Position numbers and translations under genes: made by a program
Shown here: positions 11,701-22,466 of the stretch, piece after piece
Position numbering within the stretch: position 1 is the first letter of the stretch
Layout of the letters: every line of letters starts with the position of its first letter
DNA from: Yamagishiella unicocca
Lineage: Eukaryota > Chlorophyta > Chlorophyceae > Chlamydomonadales > Volvocaceae
Direction: 5' to 3'
DNA length: 64,000 nt
Assembly: GCA_003116995.1 (NCBI GenBank)
Contig: BDSL01000002.1
Location: 620,001-684,000 of the forward strand
Notes under the pieces: generated by a model
Told to the model about the DNA's origin: nothing
Databases searched by the model: none
The model's input: only the letters and a program-made list of their open reading frames with translations

Positions 11701-14700
11701 CTGCCGCCAGGAAGGAGTGGCTAAGCATGTTCAAGTTGTAGAACGACGCCCCCTGGTGGTGGCATTGATTGGGAGGAGGAAGGGTTTACTGGAGCAAGCT
11801 GGTTGTGGCATTGAGCCATTACCGGAACTCTGCTGCCTGAAAGCGGGCCCATCGCAAGGCCGCGCTCCGACAGGGCGTGTATACTTCGATATGTCAGCAG
11901 CGCCCTTGCGGTCCAAACCAAAAACGGCAGGCCTTGATTATTATCATTATTGTTGGTACCGATTGTGGGCTGGTATCGATGCCGGCACCTACGTCCGCCC
12001 CTGCCTCCCCGCTCTGCCCCCGCCAACCCCCTTACCCTCCCGCCCCACCCCATCCCGGCGCACACCTGCTCCACGCTGAAGAGGATACCGCCGATTGGGG
12101 CGCTGAAGGCAGCCGCCACGCCTGGAGAATCCGCCGCCGGCGCAGTACGACGGGTGGGGCAAGAGGGCAGCAGGTATCCGAGATGGGTTTGATTGGCACC
12201 GTTAGCGGTTGTAGGCGGTTAGCCGGTGGGGCTGCACCCGTGTTGTGTTCGGGCCGCCCACCAGCGGCCCTGAGCGGCGCCTTTGAGCTCCTCCCCGCCC
12301 GCCGCCAAGCTGCATACCCAGGCCGATCCGCCCCAAGCACGTCTCCCGCAAAACCCATCCACACGCCCCACCGCCGTCACCCCCAGCCACCGCACCGCGA
12401 TCACCCCCACCCCCACCACCACCACCACCGCGTCTTCGCCCGCCCGCCTACCCGACGCCGCTCCAGCCGCCACGTAGTCACGATGGTTGACGGCGGAGCG
12501 GAAATAGCTGCCCAGCCGCGTCTGCAGCTTGGCGCGCCAGCGGCCCTTGGTTGCGAGGGTGAGGGAGGTGGAGCCCATGTGCCCCACCCCGCCGCCGATG
12601 ATGGCTCCCACGTGCGTGAAGGGACCCTCCTTACCCACGATGAGCCCCGAGGATACAGAGAACACCACGCCGAAGGCCTGGGGGGCAGAGTCGGTCGAGC
12701 AGCGCGGGCGCGGATGGGGAGGGCGGGGCGCGAGTAGGCGGTCGTGTGTGTATTGGTGGTGGCGGGGGATGCGGTGGGTGCTGCGTTTGGAAGCCGGGGA
12801 CGCAGCAGCGGAGGCGCAGCAACGAGGCCACACCGCCACGCCTCCACCTCGACGGCCCCCGCCGCTGCCGCACCTTTGCGAAGAAGGTTCGGACGGTGAG
12901 CAGCCCCCGCACGTGGATGCCGTTCAGGTAGCAGCGGATCTCCGGGATGCCGCTGCCAGCCGCCTGCGGGCTCACGTAGCTCCCCAGCAGGGCCCCGCAC
13001 AGCGCATACAGCAGTGTGAAGGCAAGGTACACCAGGAACACGCTGAAGACCTGTGCGGGGCTGCCCTTGGGGTCGATCAGCTTCAGGGTGGTGCTGAACT
13101 TGGCCCGGTTGAGCCAGTTGATGCCCTGGGTGAACAGAAAGGCAGCCTGAGGGTATGGGGTGGGGCGGTGGTGAGAAGACCGGGCGGGGGGGGGGTATGA
13201 GAGGAAACCCGGGTATGTATGCGTGTGAAGGGGGGCGGGGGCACGGCCAGCAGACGGCGGCAGTATGCGCCGCCGGATGGAGGGTAGGGAGCCCGATGGC
13301 AACATGGGCTGGTAGACGTTGAATGATAGGCGCTGGTTGCTGTATGATAGGTGTTGACTGCTGAATGATAGGCGCTGGTTGCTGTATGATAGGTGTTGAC
13401 TGCTGAATGATAGGCGCTGGTTGCTGTATGATAGGTGCTGACTGCTGAATGATAGGCGCTGGTTGCTGGATGCGTGTTGGGGTAGGGCCAGGTTGAGTCC
13501 TCTCCCCGTCCCTGCCCTACCCGCCGGGGCACCCCGCCCATAGCGCGCGTGAAAACTTTCCTCTTCCGGCTAACATCGTTTTCCTCCAGTTCGCGATCAA
13601 GACTTCCCTCTCTACCCCCATTCTGTGTGGGGGGACGGGGTGGGTGGCGGCGTGCAGGACGCATTGTGTGACGCTCGCTCGCTCGTCCGCTGGCTGGCCG
13701 GCTTGGTGACTCACGCAGCCGTTGAGCACTCCGATGATGAGCGACAGGCCCCAGGAGAACGCGGTGTCCCAGCGGAACTGGGCCTCCGTGGTGTTGAGGA
13801 TGAGGGAGCGGCGCAGGTCAGACTCCTCCACCTGCGCCCGGAGGAGCGAGGGTGAGGGGGCGGGTTCCGGAGCGAGTCAACGGGGGTTCCGGAGCAAGTC
13901 AACGCGGGTTCCGGAGCCGGGTGGTACCTCCCCGCCCACGGTATTCGCGGTGGCGAATGTGCAGCAGCAACCCACATGGCTGGCCCCACCAGGAGCTGTT
14001 GTCTTGTCTGTGGGAGCGACCTTCATCCCGACCCAGATCGGAGCAGCGCCAACAGTGTGACGGCGCAACGGCCCTCCCAGACGGCTGCCGTCTAAAAAGA
14101 GTGCGGCGCAGCCGCCGGCGTCCCCCTGTGACGACCTGAGAGCGTCGGTGGCTCCGAAGCTGCGGTGCTGCTCCGACCCATAATGTGTTACGCGGTATGG
14201 TTTCGCCACTTCTCTGAGGCCTTATGGAGCTCCTGTCCCGCAGCTCGCACAAGACACGCTGCACCACATGCTCCCCGTGACGAGACCCGCCCAACCAAGG
14301 CACGGGACGCCTCTGGTTCATCCCGTGCCCCGCCAGGTGACACCACTTCGCGCCGCGCCGCCGCCTCCCGCACACGACTGGTGCTCGGCCGCTGCGGCCC
14401 CAGCCGGCCGCTTCACTCCCGCACCGCCATGTCGACTCTATATACAAGTCCGACAGCGCGAAGCCCCACGGCGCGTCGCTCAGCAGCCCCACCCACCGCG
14501 TAGTCGTTGGCCCTGTAGCGGGGGAATTTGGACCGCAGCGCCTCAGCTTCCTTAAGGCGCCGCTTAGCCTCGCGCACTTCGCGCTCTGTCGGCAGCAGCT
14601 TCGCTGCGGCCGCAGCTGAAGCGGCGGCAGCTGCTACGACCGCGGACTGCCCCATAGTGGCAACGGCGTGGCCTGTGGCGACGGCCGTCCCGGCGACGGC

Positions 14701-14733
14701 TTCGATGCAGTGGGTGCTACCGTGAAGGTCCAT
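4091..14733 (-). CDS. CLC: CLC-family chloride channel / Cl-/H+ antiporter with giant CBS region
   Basis: Fourteen exons with consistent phases: 14733-14497, 13831-13715, 13146-12874, 12677-12452, 12121-12066, 11752-11687, 11420-11316, 10709-10395, 10089-10000, 9617-9557, 8994-8678, 8343-8141, 7908-6396 and 6055-4091. The product is about 1,847 aa against 750-900 for most CLCs. Selectivity-filter motifs are present: GSGIPEIR (Ser, so chloride rather than nitrate type), GKEGP with the gating glutamate, and GLFVPSLLVGG. The helix normally ending in EE reads FSAPIGGILFSVEQ, then GASFYN as in the CLC-6/7 group, so the proton-glutamate position is Gln. The cytosolic half has two CBS domains. CBS1 (from VMSGNLATLPAVVRIADLVAALR to IGVISRHILLKLLEMRL) is split by several hundred low-complexity residues. 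CBS2 (VPYIVPATASLARTYRLFRGL..PIIGVITRADI) is followed by a tail of roughly 600 residues with poly-Gln and EQGQ repeats. ATG 14733 is the first true ATG. Likely endomembrane. Confidence 0.95.
4110..4213 (-). repeat. 12-bp coding minisatellite (EQGQ repeat) at the CLC C-terminus
   Basis: About eight copies of TTGCCCCTGCTC on the plus strand encode Glu-Gln-Gly-Gln on the minus strand, just before the CLC stop codon at 4091. Confidence 0.85.
5668..5716 (-). repeat. CAG/CTG array coding poly-Gln in the CLC tail
   Basis: About a dozen CTG triplets on the plus strand give a run of about 12 Gln after an acidic stretch (EDEEGE) in the last CLC exon. Confidence 0.85.
9191..9222. repeat. Degenerate telomere-like repeat in a CLC intron
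   Basis: AGGGTTTGGGG and TTAGGGTTTAG blocks sit in the intron between CLC exons ending at 9557 and starting at 8994. They resemble TTTAGGG/TTTTAGGG algal telomere units but are imperfect. Confidence 0.5.
9633..9778. repeat. 21-bp G-rich minisatellite next to a CLC splice acceptor
   Basis: About seven copies of a unit close to GGGCAGCAGGCGGCAGGGAGG run almost up to the exon starting at 9617 (minus strand). On the minus strand the array is a CCCTCCCTGCCGCCTGCTG pyrimidine-rich tract, so it may act as an extended polypyrimidine tract. Confidence 0.8.
13318..13470. repeat. 42-bp intronic minisatellite in CLC
   Basis: Three to four copies alternate GCTGGTTGCTGTATGATAGG with TGTTGACTGCTGAATGATAG, each pair making a unit of about 42 bp. 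They lie in the intron between exons 13831-13715 and 13146-12874. Confidence 0.85.
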
Positions 14734-16434
14734 GGCGTCGGTTTCACGCGAGCTGTCAGTCAAGTGCTCGACGAGCGCCAACAGAAGGCGGCCGCGAGCT
14801 TAAATAGCGGCGTCGCATTGTCTTCTATCAGTAGCTTCGGGACACGGCCGCAGGTGCCGTGGAAGATTGCGCTGCGTCCCAGCGAAGACCTAGTGACACA
14901 GTTGGTGCAGCGCTGTTAGGCGTGGCTTCAGTTCTGTCAGCACTTTGCTCGAACGTGCATTGGAGAGTATAAATGCATAAACAGCATGTAAAGTCTTCAC
15001 CGTTTCGGTTCAACGATACAGTAAAGTGTGACGTCTCATCGGGAATGCATTGTTGGGCCGATCATTGAGGAGATATTTTCGGACTTTGCAGCTGGACGTT
15101 ACATAATGTCAATAAGAGGACTGGGATCTGGGAATCCTCCATCTAGTTTGTACGGCACAGGTGCAAAGCTATGTGTCTTGCCCATAGAGCGGATAGAGCT
15201 CGTGACCACTGGCTAATCTCCATAGCAATCATAGCTCAACGACACCAATTGGTTTGGATGGATGCGTCGCACAGATTGCGGACCGCCTCGAAAGTTTCAT
15301 TTGGCGCAGCGGGGGGGGGGTAACGTGGGTTTCCTTGATGGGCTTGCTACGTAAGGGGACGTCGGCACGGCTGATTTGTAAGCAATATATTGTTAGGAGG
15401 ACTGGCCACCGTTTGCAAGCAAAATGCACTTCATCGAGGCTCTGTCATGAAAGCCCGGGACTTGAGTCAAGTGCATGTGTGCATGGTCCTTGATGCGTTG
15501 CTTGCTGCGCCTAGGGCAGGTAAAGGCTATTCACCTCGGATGCATGTGTCTCCAGCACAACACCTACGTCCCCCCACGTTGCCCCGGTGGCTCACCCAAC
15601 CGTCGCACACTGCCCGCGTTACATTCCGCCTAATACTGCCACGCCCACTCAAGCAACACTACACATGCACGTCACAGATACGACGCCCCCATGTGCCACC
15701 AGGGTGGGGGAACTCCTCCTGGTCTCGGATTTTCCTGCCACAGTCCAAGTCCGGCCTGCACTCGACGGCCACATCCGTGACGTAGTATACAATTGGCCAA
15801 AACCCCGAAAAGCACGCGCCCGCCGGCCCCTGCCACATCCGCCGCGTTGTATCTCGGAGCGCCAGACCGCCGGGCGTCAGCACGCACCAAACCGCCACCT
15901 CTCACATAGGCAGCAAGGCAGCAGGGCTCGCGGGTGGCAGCCAAGAAGGCTCCCAGATGTACCCGGTCGTCAGCAGCTCAGCAAGCGGCGCAGGCCACGG
16001 GAGGCTGCCAGGTCTCGGGGCGTCAATCCAACCTGCAGGTGTGGCGGTCGTATCGTGAAGTTCAGTACCAGCATGACTTGCCAGTGCGTGGGCACCGGTG
16101 CACCGCTGACAGCAAGGTTAATCGTGGACATTGGCGATGCTGCCCCCGGTAACCATGTCAGCGCAACTACGAGCGCCAATGAAGTGGGGGCGTATGGCAG
16201 TAACTGCGGCAGTGGGTCCCAGACCGTAAGGTGGAGCCATCGGGCGCATCGCCTGGCACTGAAAGAGGCGCAGGAAGAAGAAAAGACCAGCACGGTAATC
16301 GGTATCGACGATTTTGCCTTGGTACCCGGTAACGCACCAAAATACCGCGGCGTTGCGCTGCCTAGTCTTATTGCGCGGTCCCGCCATCGCCGCCACCCCC
16401 GAGGTGGCTGCGGTTACGGCGGCCGCCGCTGCTC
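14734..16434. other. Intergenic: CLC 5' flank and ankyrin-gene 3' flank
   Basis: CLC starts at 14733 and the ankyrin gene stops at 16435, both on the minus strand. Frames here (for example 15028-15216 plus) show no family resemblance. A minus-strand TGTAA at 15619-15623 could end the ankyrin transcript with a UTR of about 810 nt. The part nearest 14733 should carry the CLC promoter. Confidence 0.4.
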
Positions 16435-19297
16435 TCACTGTCCCTCCGGCGCCCGGCGACCCCAAGCACGTACCACCTGCAACTGCGTTTGCCAAACCAA
16501 CACTCCCCAACCCCGAAACCCCAACCCCAAACCCGCACCTGGTCGACTGCCCCGCGCTGTGCTCCCGCGCTGAGGAGGAGCCGCACGGCGGCCGCATGCT
16601 CTCCGCCAGCGGCCAGGTGCAGCGGCGTGCGGCCCCTCTGCACACCGCAACGAACAGCCATATTCAGGAAACTCACGCACGGAGAAGACCCGTCTCATTT
16701 TAAGGATACCCTGAATCAAGTGGTGCCCGCTACCCGGCAGCATACCGCGGCGTCTTCTGACGAGACAGGCGACGGTCAGCACGGCTCAATGCGGCCGGCC
16801 GGGGTACACGACACCAGGGACCCACGACGCCAGGGACACACCAGCCCCGACCAACCCCACGCTCCGATGTGACCCTACCCTGTTGGTCTGGTTGGGCGCC
16901 GCGCCGCTCCGAAGCAGCAGCCGGACCACCTCAAAGTGCCCGGCGCGAGCCGCGAGGTGCAGAGGCGTGTCGCCGTGCTGCAAAGGACGGAACGAGGCAT
17001 ACATAGTGTTACCAGAAGCAACAGGATGAGATGTATTATGATACTGGAACTATTTTGTGGCTTCGCAATCTCACATTAGGTTGTCAGGTAATTCGAATCT
17101 GCAACACTCGGCATACGTTTAGCCGAGTGGGGTCAGTTGGGGTACAGGACATGGCGGAGCGCGGGACGTTTAGTTTGGGGATTGAAGTGTCGCAAGTGTC
17201 GTGCCCGCCCGGCAACATGAGGCAGGCGCTCCCTGCTGCCCACCTGATCGGCCAGGTCCACCGCCGCCCCAGCCGCCAGCAGCGCGTCCGCGGCCTCCAG
17301 GAAGCCAGAGGAAGCCATGACGTGTAGAGGAGAGGCCCCGACCTGCGGCACCACACAATCGCACTCAAAAGAGGTGCAAGGAAAACCCGTGCAGGAAGGA
17401 AAACCGTTTAAGATAGACGGTTCGAGATGCAGGCTGGAGAAACGCATGCCAGACAGCAAGCGCCCGGGGTGCCAGAAGTTAACGAGACTGTACGTGCAAT
17501 GCAACAAAACAACAGCGCCCAGGCTCTCGGGTACTGTAAGTCTGCAGCGGAAAATACAGCGAGGGATGCGGCACCCGTTCCGCATCTGGGTGCCCTACCG
17601 AATGCCCGACCGGATGAAATGAATGCCACCGCCGGTCGAGCAGCAGCGCATCAACCTACCCACCTGGTACGTACACGGGTTTTCCTTGCAACCTACCCAC
17701 CTGATCACGTGCGTCCGCCTGCACGCCCTCTCGCAGCAGAAGCTGCACGACGGGCCGGCTGCGGGCCTTGTGGAGGGGTGTGTAGCCGGCCTGCACAGCG
17801 GCAGGGGCGCAAAAGCGGGCCACAACGACACATCGTGTCCGCGGCTTTGGGGCGTGCGTTCGCACGTGGTGCTGGGGCTTACTGAGTATTTGCGTGTCTG
17901 TTTGAAATCCTGCAGCGACACAAACGTGGTAGGCGAACGGCGCCTAGACGCTGCTCCCAAAAGTCGCAAACCAGCACATACATGTCGCACTTCGCATCTC
18001 CCAATTCTTCGGGAACGAACTGCGAGGCACGCATGCCTTACCCCTCCCGCCCATGCCCGACGTACTTGGTCGACATTGCGCACTGCGGCTCCAGCCCCCA
18101 GCAGCACCTCCACCAGCTCCTGCTGGTCCCAGCGCACTGCCAGGCTCAGCGGCGTGTCTCCATGCTGAACGGCGGCAGCAGACAGGCGCATCGCACAGGA
18201 CAAGGGCGTTTGGTATTGGTATTGCCAAACGAACGGTAATGTTTGATGAAACGCCTCACACGATTGAGAGACGAAGACGGCGTGCCTGCTGCAGCGACCT
18301 AGGAGGCGGAACCGCGGGACACCCTTTGGGAGCAGACGCATCGACCGAACAAGCTTCACCGGGTCCTAACCCCGAGGCGGGTTGCAAGTGGAAGAGTAAG
18401 TTATCGATATAAATTATGAAGACACTGAAATGTCTGAATTACGGTTTATCTGGGTCAGGTGTAACTGTCCAGGGAGGCCGGCATAGCCTTTCGGCAAGGT
18501 AATTACGTGCCCGCTTGACGCTCTACGAGAGCCTCACATCACAGCAACGGTGTGCGTGGTTGCACCCGCGGCGGTGGTTGCTCCCCCTATGTTAGGTTGA
18601 GCCGGAAACGCATTGGCTCAACAAGTAATTCCGAGAGCCGGAAAAGTGTCTGACGCCAGATTGGGCCGGGAGTTTCTGACGCACTTCCCGTCAATGCTGG
18701 TAGCAGGGCGCTACGTCGTGAGGGACAGCCAATCGCGGTCGCCTATTCGCGCCTGTGTCGCTTGGCCTGTTGGCACATGGCAGCCAGCGGCCTCCGAAAA
18801 CCCACCGAGTCCGCGACGTCCACCGCCGTGCCCTGAAGTAGGAGATGCCGCACGCCCGCCAGGTCCACCTTGGGCTGGTCGCAGAGCTCCAGCAGCTCCA
18901 GCTGCGAATAGCGCACGCCGCGTGCCACCCCCGTGCGGTTAGATGCCGGCGCGCGATGTGGCTCGGCGCTGGGCTGTGCAGGGGCTGCCGCGCGTGTAAG
19001 CCCCTTCTAAAGCAAGCCCGTTGCCGTGATGCAGGCAAGCAACTTACTTGCGGGCACGTGTGCAGCAGGCAGGAGGGGTTGAAACACAGCTGCGCGGGTC
19101 GGCTGGTAGCGTGTATGGGCACTGGGCTGCCAGGGGGACCGCAGCCCGTTCGGCAAACGTACCTCGGCCGGTGTTTCGTAGGTGCGCAGGATGACGGCCT
19201 GATCCGTCGGACGCGGTGCGCGCGGTGCGGTCCTCTGCGTGGCGGTGCTGGGCTGGGCGGTGGTGGGACTGGGCGGTCTCGCAGCCTGGCGGGGCAT
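16435..19297 (-). CDS. Ankyrin-repeat protein with one repeat per exon
   Basis: Nine phase-0 exons: 19297-19163, 19089-19048, 18901-18806, 18164-18066, 17790-17701, 17342-17244, 16977-16879, 16637-16539 and 16476-16435. The product is about 266 aa. Exons 4, 6, 7 and 8 are each exactly 99 nt and encode one complete 33-residue ankyrin repeat (for example HGDTPLHLAARAGHFEVVRL). Exon 5 is 90 nt and codes a shortened repeat. Exon 3 (LELLELCDQPKVDLAGVRHLLLQGTAVDVADS) is a capping or divergent repeat. The N-terminus is Pro/Thr-rich from the ATG at 19297. Ankyrin repeats mediate protein binding; no catalytic domain is seen, so the partner is unknown. The last exon (13 codons then TGA) is the least certain; a different 3' end between 16430 and 16118 cannot be excluded. 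Confidence 0.82.
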
Positions 19298-19358
19298 GTC
19301 AGCACCGGCTGAACGCTGGGCGGCGTCGTCTCCCAGCGATACCGCGCCAAATCGGTCC

Positions 19359-19363
19359 TTACA
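19359..19363 (-). terminator. Putative TGTAA poly(A) signal of the 19467-20376 gene
   Basis: TTACA on the plus strand, about 104 nt past the stop at 19467 and only 62 nt upstream of the ankyrin start codon at 19297. The two genes are tightly spaced head-to-tail. Confidence 0.4.
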
Positions 19364-19466
19364 GCGTGACGCGGGATGGCGGGTTGGGGTATTGGGGCAT
19401 ATGTGAGTGGCAAGGGCTAATGCTGTTCAACCTGCACAGTCGTCGCGTTCCGGACCCAGCAGCCGC

Positions 19467-20376
19467 CTAGTGGTAATGACGTGGCGCATCGTCTTCTTCG
19501 TCAAGCATACGGGCGCACGCCGCAAATTGCATTGGACAGAGGCCATGCCCATGCCTACGCATCTTCCATAGGCGCCCTACCATGGAATAAATGCCCCCAG
19601 CAGCGACCATCACTCCAGCGACTGCTGCAAGCACGGTACGACGGAGGTTATCGTGCGGAGGGTGCGGCTGCACCCGCTGCTCAGCCGGTGGCGGCTGAGT
19701 TGACGTAGCGGTAGTGTCGCGCTGTTTCAGGTCTTCCTTGGCCCGTACGAGGTCCAACAGCAAAACCTGCAAAGCCCATTAAGGCAGTTACTTTCAAACA
19801 TGACTGGTAACTGTGCATCCGAGAGAAACGCTATGCAAGACCTGCTGGCGTGATCTGCACCTGTGCCTGCTGCTGCAGGAAGGTCTGCTCCTTCTGCGTC
19901 AATTCCAACCTCTCACAGGCCGCCTTCACATCCTTTAGGTCGCTAAGCATGGGCGCCGTCAATGCATCGCGCAGCTGGGAGGCAACCAAAGCCGCATATC
20001 GCAGCCGCCGTTCGGCCTTGCCCTCGGGGCTGACATTGCTATTGGCTACTGGCGCGCCTTGGCTCTGTGGGTATGAAAGGTGTCGGCAAGTTGTCAGCAG
20101 CTGTCTCTTGAAATTATGAAGGGGATTATGGCTGATATGACGACGCATAATCTATAAACCAGAGGGATTCCTGACCTTTAAGTGTACCTCTTCAAAGCGC
20201 TGCGCGGCAACCTCATCAGGGGTCCCCGGCTTTGCAGATGACGGAGGCGAAGCATCGCTGTGTTCGGTCTTCTCGTCGCCGACGCGTATCACAACAGCTC
20301 TGGGCCGTGGGCGACCATGCGATACTGGACGCCAGGCGACAGCATTGCTATTACAACGAACACCGTATCGAAGCAT
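19467..20376 (-). CDS. Small organelle-type protein with coiled coil and one TM helix (unknown)
   Basis: Three exons, all phase 0: 20376-20176 (67 codons), 20064-19861 (68) and 19766-19467 (99 codons plus TAG), giving 234 aa. The first 35 residues are Arg-rich with few acids (MLRYGVRCNSNAVAWRPVSH..), as in plastid or mitochondrial transit peptides. A long helix follows (CERLELTQKEQTFLQQQAQ joined to VLLLDLVRAKEDLKQRD) with heptad-like spacing. Then comes one hydrophobic segment, TVLAAVAGVMVAAGGIYSMVG, and a short His/Arg-rich tail. An alternative donor 19 nt further on (exon 2 ending at 19842) breaks the phase, so the 19861 donor is chosen. I do not recognise the family; a membrane-anchored plastid coiled-coil protein is the best description. 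Confidence 0.75.
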
Positions 20377-20708
20377 GGCTGGAATATCAATTCCACGCTT
20401 GGCATATAGTAAGCGCTATCAATGGGTGATTGAATAGTCAGTAATCATGGCCTGACATCACCGACCCAAGGGTCTTGTCCGTACCACGTCACCCAATATG
20501 CTTATTCAACGGCAGACAATGGCACGCCGACAACTGTTCAACTCATTGTGTTTTCCTCGTCAGTACATAGAGACAAGGCACGCTATTTCCATGATACAAT
20601 ATCATGGCTACCGTAATAGAATATAAATTCCAATGGCTTAGACTAGAGAACAACTAATTGGCCACAACAGCCACTAGATATGGACATAACAGCACGATTT
20701 ACAATGCT
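20377..20708. other. AT-richer intergenic stretch with a perfect inverted repeat
   Basis: This lies between the start of the small organelle-type gene (20376) and the stop of the four-TM gene (20709), so it should hold a promoter and a 3' UTR. CCATGATACAATATCATGG at 20589-20607 is an 8-bp perfect palindrome with a 3-nt loop. A minus-strand TGTAA at 20699-20703 is only 6 nt past the four-TM stop. Confidence 0.4.
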
Positions 20709-21998
20709 TTACTGCACGGTAAGAGCAACGGCAGCCTCCGCCTCAGGAGGCGAGTTTGATGCAGGCTCATCAGCCGGCGCGATGGGCGCCTCGGCAGCAG
20801 CAGGCTCGGCAGCAGCAGGCTCGGCAGCAGCAGGCTCGGTAGCATCAGGCTCGGTAGCAGCAGGCTCGGGGGCGGGCTCGGCGGCAGTCTCAGCCTCAAT
20901 GGCAGTCTCAGCGCCAATGGCAGTCTCAGCCTCAGGAACAACGGCGGGTGCGGGAGCAGGCGCGGGGGTGGGCTTGGCAACTGGTGCAAGCTGGACCGAC
21001 TTTGCCGTATCAGTAGGGACCGCCTCCTTTGAGCTAATGGTCTCCTCAGCGTCTGAAGATGTGGGCTCCATGCCGACCAGGATGATGGAGACCATTTGAA
21101 ACACCGCGGTGATAATACAGCCAGCAACCATCGTGCGCGCACGGTCGCGGCCCTCGCCGTTCTGCCACTTGGGGATGTCCAGCATGGAGTAAAAAGCATC
21201 TACATAACAGAAATACAGTTATCATTGAGGTATCCGTCACTTTGCGACCAGGTGGTTTGGAAATGGGCAACCTCTTACCTGTCATGTTGATCGTGAGCAA
21301 GTTAGCGATGACCAGAAGTCCCATGACAGCACCACGGCTGTTGGGGAGGAAGCCACGTGCAGTGGTCCACAGCCCATAGACACCCGTCACAAAGCTCAGC
21401 GCTGTGATGAACCAGTAGTAACGATAAATCTGCAAACGGAAACATGAAAGCAAGTGGGAGCTATTACGTACGCAGGCATCCTGTGTCAGTTGGGCTCAAA
21501 TGAGAATTCTTACGATGCAGCCAAGGATAAGGACATGTGTGCGATGGTTCACCGAAGGTGAACGTGTATCCTGCCGTAGTCCTGCAGTCGAACGAGGCAT
21601 ACCTTCTTGCAGCCAAGGACTGTGCCAGAGAATCCAGCGGTGTAAGTGAGGAGGTCAGGGTCCTCGAGGCGGCATTGGTTCTGGATCTGCGCGGGGACAA
21701 ATGATGCGGGCACGACCTGGTCAACAAACCTTAAACCGCAAGACCGCGATGGCTTCGCTATCATATGTGTACACAGTTCGCCAAATGGTAACAATTGATG
21801 ACACATCGTCCTTCAAAACGATAGAATGGAGGTGCGGCGACACAACTGTCGCGACGCAACTACATGTCTTACCGAGCCGAGGCCGCCAAAGATGATGACC
21901 GTCGCCGCCACGCAGGCTCCTAAGGCCCACATGACATTTCGAGCATGAGCATCGCCTATGCGCTTGATGGAAATCGATATGCCACAACTGCAGTCCAT
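20709..21998 (-). CDS. Four-TM membrane protein with Ala/Pro/Glu-rich acidic tail (unknown)
   Basis: Four exons with matching phases: 21998-21873, 21686-21603, 21429-21279 and 21199-20709, giving 283 aa and a TAA stop. Membrane segments in order are VMWALGACVAATVIIFGGLG, YYWFITALSFVTGVYGLW, GAVMGLLVIANLLTINMTDA and MVAGCIITAVFQMVSIILVG. Between TM1 and TM2 is a probable lumenal or extracellular loop with two Cys (QCRLEDPDLLTYTAGFSGTVLGCKK), a layout like MARVEL/tetraspan proteins. From about residue 180 the chain becomes an extended acidic tail with repeats such as ATEPDATEPAAAEPAAAEP. I do not recognise the family. The ATG at 21998 is the first true ATG of the frame. Confidence 0.8.
20791..20872 (-). 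repeat. 15-bp coding repeat (AAAEP) in the four-TM protein tail
   Basis: Tandem GCAGCAGGCTCGGCA units on the plus strand encode Ala/Glu/Pro pentads on the minus strand. Confidence 0.75.
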
Positions 21999-22466
21999 GG
22001 TGCGGCTTGGTTGGTCAACACGGTCAAGACTTGTAAGGGTCAACTGTCAGGATGAAAGCTTTCTGAGGCTTAGGGAAAAGGCACCTTATAATGGCATATA
22101 GGCGCTGCGGCTTATGTTGACTGGCAATTTGGAATGATACGGCGAAGTACGACGATGGATCCTGCTAATGAAGTCCTTTTGCTGTTTTGCAGCTTTTGTG
22201 CAGCCAGTATGATACCGCATAGACTAACATCAAGACATCTTGATGCAGCCTTTGCTTTTCTGTGCACCCAGCCTCCTGTATTATCCTTCGTTTTACATGT
22301 TTTTACTGCGTTTGTAGTAGACGCTTAGTGCCGACTTACCAGAAAGAAGACCTACACAATATCATTACACCTCAGCCTCACCGCCGCTAAGAAAGCTTGC
22401 CAGCTGGGTCTGCTTGGTGAATTCATAGGAGTGTCCCTGCACGGACAGCGTAAGGGCGTTGCACCC
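21999..22466. other. Divergent intergenic region, four-TM gene and MAPR gene
   Basis: About 470 bp, AT-richer than average, between two divergent start codons. The 65-codon plus-strand frame at 22134-22328 has no family resemblance and is not called. The region should carry both promoters; no clear TATA box was identified. Confidence 0.4.

Noticed and set aside
13318..13470. Regularly spaced repeats that superficially resemble a CRISPR array
   Set aside because: The spacers are themselves repeated (alternating half-units), the array is intronic in a nuclear gene, and there are no cas genes.
14734..14781. Extension of CLC upstream of ATG 14733
   Set aside because: The frame is open to 14781 but starts with TTG; the first real ATG is 14733.
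15028..15216. 62-codon plus-strand frame in the CLC 5' flank
   Set aside because: No conserved motif, no splice context and random-looking composition.
18240..18620. Possible intronic C/D-box snoRNA in the ankyrin gene's long intron (TGATGA- and CTGA-like strings)
   Set aside because: The C box is imperfect, spacing is irregular and no terminal stem was found.
22134..22328. 65-codon hydrophobic plus-strand frame between divergent genes
   Set aside because: Lies in the expected promoter region and shows no family resemblance.
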